A stretch of DNA of 64,000 nt. Origin: Acanthochromis polyacanthus (taxonomy: Eukaryota; Chordata; Actinopteri; Pomacentridae). The notes beneath the pieces were generated by a model. It saw only the letters and a program-made list of their open reading frames with translations, did no database searches and was not told the origin of the DNA. Positions within the stretch are counted from its first letter, which is position 1. Each line of letters starts with the position of its first letter. Where the stretch lies: assembly GCF_021347895.1 (NCBI RefSeq), contig NC_067132.1, positions 27,187,757-27,251,756 of the forward strand, written 5' to 3'. A program made the translations under genes and the position numbers. Positions 55,441 through 64,000 of the stretch are shown here, piece by piece.

Positions 55441-58400
55441 CAGGGGGTTAATAAATGGAATGGTTCTAATCAGGAATGTGGTCAGCGGGCAGGACTGCTT
55501 CCCATCATGTGAGTAACTCCTGGTCGACTAAATACTTTAAAGCAGAGACACCTGAATGCTGACGACAAAAGATTAATTAATCTGGTCCTGACAAAAACCG
55601 ACGGGTGTCTGGAGTGGCGGCAGGCAGGCGATAGCGTGGAGATAATTGCAGGTGCTGCGCCACTGCTGTTGGCGTATCTCGATCAGACATCGCTTCGCCC
55701 CTGCGACGTTGTCAGACAGATGTTTGCCGGGTCTCGTCACCGCAAGACCTCATCACACCCTGGTCCTCCGCCGCCGAGGAGTGGGGAGCGTAATTGAAGT
55801 CGCCCCCTCCTGGCGCACTAGCGGGAACTTATCGCCTAATCAATAAACACTGCCAACGCGCGCTCCGGGTCGCCGCTGGAGACTACAGGGGTTGCCATGG
55901 CGCGGATACAGCCAGGCCTGTGCCATATTGCAAACTCCCTGCCTCTCTGCCAAGGTGAGCAGCTGGTAATGGGGGAGCAAGAACAGAGGGGGAAAGAAAG
56001 AAATCACCCCGCAAACAAACACACAAATCCCTGCACCTTTCCACTCGGCTGCCACAAGACGCTCCAGTCCTTTCCCCAGGTCGCCTCGACCACTGAGTCA
56101 CGCAGCACTGGGGAGCATATTATGTCTGTGTTCATCAGCCTTTGCTTTTTTTTTTGTCTTTCCTGTGAGTCGTAGAGCATTACTGGAGGCAAGTGTTTGC
56201 AGGCTTGTGTGCTTGTTGGGGTGTTTGTTCACATACAGAGAACATTGCTCACTTGCTAGGGACTATGTTGTGGAGTCTACCCACCAGGCCCAGAACCACT
56301 GGGGCCTATCAGGGGCTGTAAATACTTTATGAGATATGATAGTGCAGCACAAACACTCCTCAACCACAGGCCATTAACCATTTTCAGTGGATATGTGCCC
56401 TTTGGTAAAGTAAGAAATAATGAAATAAACAAACATTCTCTTCCCCCAGTGACAGCCGAGGCCCTCTGAGGCCTGTATGCAGCTCGCCTGCTAATGAGAG
56501 GCAGAGAACGATTCCCCTCCTGCAGGAGAAAGAAGAGGAAAAAAAAACAGAAAAATCATTGGCCAATACAGCAAGATTAGCAAGATTAGCAGCCAACCAG
56601 CTCCCCAAGAAGACGCTGCCAGAGTCGTCGTTTCCCTCTCATCTCTTCTCTTAATTTCTTTCTATTCCAACTGCTTTTGTTACGCTTGTTCAGGAAAGAT
56701 TGCAATTTCATTTGTTAGCACTTCACAGCTCGATAAAGCCGTTATAAAAAAAAAAGAAAGACCAAAAAAAGGGAAAAAGCAACTGGGGGGAGAATGAGTT
56801 TACCAAATAACTGGAGACGGGATGTTGTAATTCAAGTGCAGTTTCATCATTCTATCTTTTACTGTGTGTCAAGAGCTGCTCCCTTGTTTATAATAACCTG
56901 TCATTGTGTTATTTCCAATTCATTTTTCCACCACAAACAAAAGTGGTTTTGTTCCATGCTGTGTTCTCCGGTTGCCATGATGTCACTTGCAGTGACAAAA
57001 GCCTTTTTTTCTTTTGTGTTTCTTGCAGTTTTTTTTTTTTTTGTATTTTTTCCCTGTTTTCAGACCATCTTACTCTGCCAAAACACGGCCTCCACCTGAG
57101 GATACGGATGCAGATGGTTGTTCGCTGCGTTGAGCCATGTGTTCGACTCAAAAAGCTATTCATTCCCTTTGGGGCCTCATTCATCACTTGTACTTTATCT
57201 AGCAATTAACAAACAGTAATTGCAATCAGATAAGATCTACATACTACAATCCTATGTGACAACCGGCTACTGAGCTGACAATGAGGAAAAGCACCCAGCT
57301 GCATGTACTTAGGGGGGGAAACAACAAGCGCTCAGAGTCATGATTAAGTGTGCAGCTCGGAGGCTGATGCCTTAATGGTGTCTTCAGGAGATGGACTCTT
57401 AGGCCACGGCCTCTGGCTCTCTAAGTGTATACCACACTCAGATAATCCATTCTTCTTTTGCTATTAGTCCTTTAACAAGCTAAAAGGACGAGTGGCACAT
57501 CAATCACCGCTCTCCAAAGACGAAGTGGTTTGATCAAGCTCCGTGCTTACTTTTGATCTTTTTTTTTTGTTCTTTTCAACTTTTTTTTTGTTCCTTCCCG
57601 TATTTGTTCGCCTAATTCCACGGCGAGCGTTGTAATCCTTTTAGTCCAGGACTGAAAGTCAACCCCCTCACTCGGGGAGGACGTATGTTGCAGAATCTCA
57701 TTTGGTTGGATGACTCTATCCTCCGCGGACGCACGATAGGAATGCAAAGCACCGGGCCCATTCAACTCCTCGCACAAAACAGCCTTTCTTTCCCCCCCTC
57801 AGCCGTCCTGACCTTGCCACGACGCCTCACAATCTCCTCAATTACAGTAGGTTGGGAGAGGAGACAGATATCTTGACTTTCCGCTCGGCTGCATGTAAAG
57901 CAAGCATTATTTGGCCCATCTTCCCGCGCGTCACCCAATGTTATCTGGGTCGACACTGTGTTTTCGTTCTGTTGAACAAATAATACCTTCGGAGGAAGTC
58001 GTATTTCACTGTAGGGTGAGACAGCCGCTTTAGGACGGCTTGATGTGAGCGGAATGGACATCGTGCAAGCCGCCACGGAGCTGACAGTGAGCGTAAAATA
58101 TATCGGACAGCCAACAGCAAACAAAGCCCAAGGATGGATGGATGGAAGTCCGATATGTGAGCGTTACCCGATCAGAGTCTCATGTCATGTCGGCTATTCA
58201 ATGACAGGATGATCGGTGCATTTTCAGAGCGATACTTTTCTGCACAGGATGCTATTTGTTCAGAAGCTTCTCATTAAGAGCCGATCTTTTCCTGTGAGTG
58301 TAGTTTGCGTACATCCTCTACAAATCCATTACGCTGCTAAGAAAAAAGGCACCACAGGTAGTTTAGTTTCCCCTCCTTTGCTGCACTGTAATAGAAAATA

Positions 58401-60264
58401 AACTTACCAAAATTGCTGTATCACAAAGTTTAGAGTTTATTGTGCGACTGTAAAATGCAAATGAAGAGATATCTGGAGACATTTGCATTCATTTGGACTG
58501 ATGGATGAAAAAAACAAAACCAGCCAAACGCCGTCTTCATAAATATGTATCGACAAGACAGTAGATAATGAGGCACTTTCAAATGAACCAAAATAGCAAC
58601 TTTTTCAAATGTCGGCATGTAAAAAGTTCATGTTTTGCTGCACAGACATGGAAAGGTAAAAAAAAAAAAGCATCCTAGAAGGGTAAACAAACAATAGAAC
58701 GTCGGGGAAAAAGACACCTAACAAGCAACTCCAGGAATCGCAGTTATACTGTGTGACATGGAAGTCTTGCTGCAAACATCGACGTCACTAAAGTGGTCAG
58801 TGCTGCGGCAGTTTCACTTCTTCTCGGAGGCCACTCATCACGTTAACAGTGCAGCCGGCTGGTCGCCCTGAGTTTTTCTAATGATGCTCGAGTGTCTTTT
58901 CTTTTTCCTTTTCAACTATGATGGGTGGTTATGGCTGCTCTCGCCGAACTACAGAACGCTTTCCTTTCTTCATTTCCAACAAACACAAGAGGGAAACTGA
59001 AGAAGTGTAAGTTTGAGTTTCGAGGAAGCAGCAAAAAAAAACAAAAACATCCAGGATCCCCTTAAAAGCCTCTGGGCGCTCTTAAACCATGACTAATATC
59101 TATATTTTCACTACATAAAGTCAAATTCCTTGAGAGTCACACAGATTTCCCTGTAAACCAGCATTGCTTACATGCAAAATCTTTAAAATAAGACACACTA
59201 AGCTGCTTCTAATTGTACAAATCAGCCACAAATATAGGCAAAAGCACCCTAAGCTTGTAAGCTTTGTCTGTATGTGGTCTAAAAGTAGCATAAATTCCAA
59301 AACAGTACGTTTTTTCTGCTGCCTTGACAGCAAAATTAAATAAAAATCTCAGGATTTTACTCACTGACATATGCAGCTTTCCCAGGACTCTGCAAGGATC
59401 AATCAGTTTAACACTTTTTAAATTCAAACCGACATCTATCTGATCAAAGAACGAGTGGACAGGACTGTGAATCTGACCAGGTATTCACTACCTGCTTCTG
59501 TTACTTAGCAGGTTGTTGATTCATTTATTTAGTTTTAAAAAGCTTGATATGCTCTCAGTAAGCACTCAATACACTTTAAAATCTACAAATGAGTTTAAAC
59601 GTTAAATTTACTGCCCTAGTTAACATATTATCATGTTTTACTTCCCTCAGTGTCATTGAATTTGAATGCATGAATTCAAAAGCTGCTCTGCATCGCTTCC
59701 TGAGGAGAAATCTTGTAGCTGATTTATATATATTTCTGTGTTTTGGGAGCTTTCAGAACATGTTGTATTGTTTGAACGCTGGTTCTGGGCCAAACAAGCT
59801 GAAGGCTCAACCACGAAGAGAGATTAGTGGGTTAGTAAGGTATACTGAGCGCCTAAAATCAGAGTTCTGTCTCTCCTTTAACCTGCTACATCTCCATGGT
59901 AACTGATATCATGGTGTTCTTATTATTCTTTATGAGTGATGAAGGATTCTCAGCTCGTGAAATATGTTTTATGTGCAGACCTGTTGAGGTGCACATTACT
60001 TAAACCAACAAATACAGCAGCGTAGTTACAGTATCACACACTGTATGTATCATGTTGCCATGGGAACCTGACATGTATTCAAGCTGGTGATGCAGAAATC
60101 ACAAATAATGTGTTTTTATGTTTGGACCAATAACCAATAATAAACATTCATATCAGCATGTGATCGTAGAGAACTTGTCATTCATAACTAGACTTCTTTA
60201 TTAATAAGAGCAGCTATGATTGAATATGTAAAACAGAAATAGGAGTTAAAATAGGACATGTTCC

Positions 60265-60510
60265 TCTCTTAGCATAGCTTTAGCCACTGTGAGAGAAGCT
60301 AATTTACTGGTTTATTGATCAGTTTGTCTCCTGTAGTTACATCTGCTGTTCTTCTATTTCTTAATCTTTCTAATCTGTCACGTTTATTGTCCACTATGGT
60401 ACAGATATTAATTACTGTTTTAGGTGAACTGTGGCTGCCTTTCTAACTTAGCTGCTAGCCATTAGCATAGTTTCAGCCACTGTGAGTGCAGCTACTTTTC
60501 TGGTTTGTGG
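60265..60510 (+). repeat. Short direct repeat in intron 1
   Basis: TTAGCATAGCTTTAGCCACTGTGAG near 60269 and TTAGCATAGTTTCAGCCACTGTGAG near 60462 (quoted as shared words TTAGCATAG and AGCCACTGTGAG), each followed by GCAGCTA or GAAGCTA and TTCTGGTTT-like sequence, about 193 bp apart. Confidence 0.5.
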
Positions 60511-60705
60511 CTCGTGTTTCCTGTTCAGTCTGTGCTTCAGAGACATTTCTGAGACCACAGCGAGGAGAGGTGAAGTCGTGCATTTAATTTATATATAGCT
60601 GGTCAATAAAAATACTGACACTGATAACTGGAAAAATGCCCAATATCAGCCACAATAGTCTGTAATTTAGATGTTGTGGAGTGTCTGATGAAAGGAGGTT
60701 GTTAC

Positions 60706-60936
60706 CTTTCCGACGTACTGCATGTCCGTCCCGGTGTACTCCTCCAACAAAAAGAACTGGTTCCACATCCATCCTCGTTTCGAGCGTCTCAGCGGCACTC
60801 CGTTGGCGTCCTGCCCCGTCAGTCCCGCCCTCCGCCCCCCTGTAGTCCTTCGCAGGGCCCTGAGGCCGAGCCCCGGAGAGCCGAGGTGGGTCATGGCCCA
60901 CAGCACCATCAGTAGGCAAACTCTCCTCCCGTCCAT
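60706..60936 (-). CDS. cdh6: cdh6 exon 1 (first coding): signal peptide, propeptide, start of EC1
   Basis: Residues 1-77, donor GTAACA from 60705. The ATG at 60936-60934 is chosen because it sits in GCAGCCATGG, an excellent Kozak context, and is followed directly by a basic n-region and hydrophobic core ([10 protein letters not shown]) of a signal peptide. An in-frame ATG nine codons upstream has no such context. RSKR (51-54) is a furin site; the mature protein starts GWMWNQFF, where Trp 56 and Trp 58 are the two tryptophans exchanged between partner EC1 domains in type II cadherins. The propeptide (about 25-54) is short and glycine/arginine-rich. Confidence 0.96.
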
Positions 60937-61020
60937 GGCTGCCACACCACCTCCAACCACCAACCACCTCCAACGGCCTTCTGTCGTCTCTTCGGTCAGA
61001 GTATTGGATCAGCTCTCATG
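60937..61020 (-). other. cdh6: cdh6 5' UTR part of first coding exon (predicted)
   Basis: A pyrimidine-containing stretch ending in AGATTGCAG at 61029-61021 on the minus strand is a plausible splice acceptor 84 bp before the start codon, which would make 60706-61020 the second exon after a non-coding first exon, as in human CDH6. The alternative is that transcription starts nearby; no TATA box was seen. Confidence 0.4.
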
Positions 61021-64000
61021 CTGCAATCTACTGAAACAGGAAGAGGCTCCTCAGACTGACGTGGGGCGGCAACCGGCACCTGAAAAACATTTGCACAGAC
61101 AAACCAGAGGGTCAATACTGGGAGGGGAGGCAGCAATTTGTTACTGCACAAAGCTCTCGTTTTGTTTCATAACCTGCAGTCAAGAACAACTCAGCCAGTC
61201 CTCGGCTTTTATTATTTATTTTTTATTTGAAGATGCACTGCAGCTGAGATTGAATGAAGATCAAGTGCACAAGAACAAAAACCCCTCAACATGTCTCTCT
61301 CTTCATGAAAAATAAAGACAAAAAAAAGATCTGTGAAGCACGTTTACCCCCCAAAAAAAGCAAACTGAGCCAACACTAGAGAAGGAATAAATAACACAAA
61401 TGACAAAAAAATGGAACTGTGAAGCCTAGAAGTTGCTTTCACTTTCAAATTCTTTGTTTTTAATTTGTGTTTTAGTCCAATGGAAAGAGAAAATGCATCA
61501 AAATTAAGAACAAACTCCAATTCCAGAAAGTAGGAGCACAACTTTTCTGTTTTCAAGTTACACAATGCAAAAGAAAGGTTTTCATTTGCTTTAAGTGAGC
61601 TCAAGATGCTAAAAATCAGTCACAAACAGCAAATTCATAAGATTTCTTGATTAATATTAACATTTACCAACATTTTGGGTGTCTAGTTTTCAATTCTAAT
61701 TTTTTTTAGATTTTTTTGTGTGTCTAAAGGTGTTTTTCGTCAGAAATTTTGGCCCCAAACTCCTGTAAAGCACTGAAATACCTATTTGGCTTAGATTTTT
61801 CAGTTTCTCTCTGGTTTAAACCATAATATATCTCAGATTTTATTTTATTTTTTACATTCTGTGGATAATACAGCCCTGCCAACCTTGAAAAATTCTTGCT
61901 GTAAAACCTTAACACATCTCTGCCTCATTCCATCTCATGCCAGCACGTGTTGTTTTCATTCAGCGGCTGAATGCGGAGCTGGAATTGCCGTTTTTGTTAC
62001 GATTTTACGCCTTATTTATGCTTAAAACATAAAGAATGTTGTGAAAAATGCTCATCATTGGATGTTCTTTTATAATCTATGGATGCTGGATGTAAATGGC
62101 AGCATTTCAGTCTTTTTGAACAATATCTAAAGACACATTTACCCATTGCCAACGAGTGCTACTATGCAAATACATGGGTAACAGCAGGCTAATGCTAATT
62201 CTGAACTTTCCATACAGCCCCTTGTCAGTTTACCTTTGCAAAGGGAGCTCGAAAAATGGTCCTCAGGGGGAACAAGATGGAAAGAATCAAGGTCAAGAGT
62301 GTTGCAATCGATTTACTGCATCCTGAAATGACATTACGCATTCGTCAATCATCCATCTCTGGACTCCTTCTTCTTATGCATTTTGGCAGCTTGGACACTC
62401 GTTGGCAAAGATTTGAGTTCTGCACAAACTCACAAAGAGTCAACAGCTCTTTGAATACATAAGAACCAACGATGCAGCCAGACTGAGGCCATGACTCACA
62501 CCGGTGGTGGCTCAATGTCGTCAAAAGGCCACATTCGGTCACCGAACTTTTCATTATGCAAGCTTAGATACGTCTAAAACTTGCTTTTATGCAACTCTCA
62601 ATTGACTCAACATCTGGAAAGGTTGCTGAATTACTGATTTTTTAATTATTAATGCAACTATTTACAACTGATATTACCTGAGAAAAGTACAAGTTAAACA
62701 ATTGTGTCAAAGTTGTTTTTGTCGCTTGGCTGCAGGTTCTGGGTCAGTCTCACGTTATTCAGCAGTTCTTTTAAGTAGGTTTCATCCCTGAAGTCTTTAT
62801 GAGTCTGTAAGAGCTTCTAATAAATCTACAGCTAAATCTAAATCACACATGTACAAACAGACTCTTGATTCACAAACTAGAACCAATGCATGTTTCACTT
62901 TAGAACCTACCAAGTCAGTGTTAGTGAGAACTATTTGGGCACATGTGGGTAAAATGTATTTTTAAAAACATAGTATTTTACCAGAAAGCCCAGTAATGCA
63001 GTAATATATCATTATTCTAACATATTTATAGGTCATTTTATTGTTTTAATGCATGTAAATATCCTTCATTAAATATTGAAAAGCCACGAGCGCACGTACA
63101 ATTTAGGCTAGAAACTGCATTTTAATAATGTTTTTTTTTTTATAAGATGGTTATTTTACATGATTTCAAAGTATTTTTCTACTGGTCAAGCTGCCATTGT
63201 ATTGCAATATATGGTATTATTTTATTTCATTTTGGGTTTTTTTTAGATATTCTTGTCATTCTTTTGTATTACTTTTTTGTACTGACATTGTTTTCTGCGT
63301 CATTTAAAAGTTTTTTCTTTGTTTTTTCAACCATTTATTTTAGATTTTTTGTTCTGTTTTTGTATTTATATGAATAGTTTTGGTGATTTTTTAAAAGTTT
63401 GTTTACATGATTTAAACACATTTTTCTTGCACACTGTATGTACATTTTTATTTTATTTTTTACATTTTGCACACATTTTTTTATCACCTTTTAAAGTCTA
63501 CACTACTTTTCTGATGTTTTATGCCAATTTTTAGAAGCAGCTTCTTGACTGTGATTTTAGCTGCTATACAAGAATAATTTCCTGCAAAAAGAACCAACAG
63601 TGTCACCAGCTTTTTGTGTACTTTAAAGTACCAGTGGATTTGAATGAAAATGGTACAGGTTGGCAGCACTGATGATGAAAATCTGTCTGGTAATTTGCTG
63701 TCAGTTCACTCCAATGCCATGCTCCAAATTCAAACTGACAAAACATGTTTGTCGATCAGCGAATCTTTAATTAAAAAAACTCACAATCTGCCCATTTGTG
63801 TTGTTTGTGTAAAAATGAAAAACAATGAAGCCAATTTTCGGAGGTTTTCCTGCTGCTGTTTGTGTGAACAGAAATTCAAAGCTAAAAATTGAACAAAATG
63901 TCCCCCTAATTTGACTTAATAGCGCGCTTTTAATCCCACAATTATTTAAAATACTACATCACGCTTGCCATTCACTCTATTTACTGTAATATAACCGAAA
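61021..64000. other. Upstream region of cdh6, nothing recognised
   Basis: AT-rich DNA with many short open frames and no recognisable domain. A strongly T-rich tract lies at 63120-63500. It could be the first cdh6 intron, with the promoter right of the window, or upstream DNA. Confidence 0.5.

Larger units (their letters stand above)
46492..60705 (-). other. cdh6: cdh6 intron 1
   Basis: About 14.2 kb, the largest intron. It holds a 23-base A run (48091-48113), a fish repeat (49315-49560), an inverted-repeat-bounded block (49850-51135), a LINE tail (51214-52090), a SINE/LINE tail (54462-54600), a hairpin (54645-54677) and a Tc1-type MITE (54852-55209). The stretches 46700-49000, 52300-54200 and 55450-60200 contain no exon I could support; 55650-55870 and 57560-58100 are GC-richer and could include regulatory DNA, which cannot be shown from one sequence. 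Confidence 0.85.
13540..60936 (-). other. cdh6: cdh6 gene, complete coding span of 11 exons
   Basis: Cadherin-6 is a type II classical cadherin: a single-pass plasma-membrane protein mediating calcium-dependent cell adhesion, linked inside the cell to p120- and beta-catenin. Joining the 11 coding exons gives 2388 nt, or 795 residues plus stop, against 790 in human. Order: signal peptide (about 1-24), short propeptide ending in RSKR (51-54), five cadherin repeats (about 55-609), membrane segment (about 614-636), catenin-binding tail (637-795). Junction phases are 0,1,1,1,0,2,1,0,1,1 and every border is GT-AG. Intron sizes from 1 to 10 are about 14214, 1935, 5354, 1936, 5882, 8290, 2209, 2541, 167 and 2481 bp. 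cdh6 rather than cdh9/cdh10 is chosen from recalled protein similarity (for example DRGDG in EC1, the DSDRDS-type end) and the drosha neighbour. Confidence 0.92.

Noticed and set aside
60722..61315. 197-codon plus-strand frame opposite cdh6 exon 1
   Set aside because: Overlaps the first coding exon in antisense and continues into non-conserved DNA; a shadow frame.

Overview
This window looks like nuclear DNA of a teleost fish. The reasons are vertebrate-type split genes with GT-AG introns, a cadherin and a Drosha gene with near-human protein sequence, a gene span much smaller than in mammals, and interspersed repeats typical of fish (a dead Tc1 element, Tc1-type and foldback MITEs, an RNase H-bearing LINE tail ending in a GAA run). 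No prokaryotic genes, CRISPR arrays or operons are present. The species cannot be named from the sequence.

Layout. Positions 1-6533 are a nearly uninterrupted minisatellite with a 39-bp unit, running off the left edge, with decayed relatives scattered to about 8640. At 9093-9223 (+) lies the last coding exon of drosha, the nuclear RNase III that starts microRNA maturation. Most of the window, 13540-60936 on the minus strand, is one gene, cdh6 (cadherin-6, a classical type II cadherin). All 11 coding exons could be located, and they join in frame into a 795-residue protein with GT-AG borders at every junction. drosha and cdh6 are tail to tail, the arrangement known in human, which supports the cdh6 assignment over its close paralogues. 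Right of the first coding exon (60937-64000) is the probable 5' UTR border and otherwise AT-rich DNA with no recognised gene.

The cdh6 introns range from 167 bp to about 14.2 kb and hold most of the repeats. Intron 7 holds a dead Tc1 transposon whose transposase codons for a KHGGGSIM-like stretch were amplified into a 29-bp minisatellite. Intron 6 holds a possible hAT-like element and a three-unit tandem repeat. Introns 3, 6 and 8 share an unidentified dispersed repeat. Intron 10 has a foldback MITE and a 20-bp perfect hairpin. Intron 1 has a 5'-truncated LINE, an inverted-repeat-bounded block and a clear Tc1-type MITE.

The two genes are not known to act in one pathway: Drosha processes primary microRNAs in the nucleus, and cadherin-6 is a calcium-dependent cell-surface adhesion protein coupled to catenins. 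I found no convincing undescribed gene system. The most original observations are the transposase-derived minisatellite at 20.5-21.3 kb and the hierarchically amplified satellite that probably lies in the last drosha intron.
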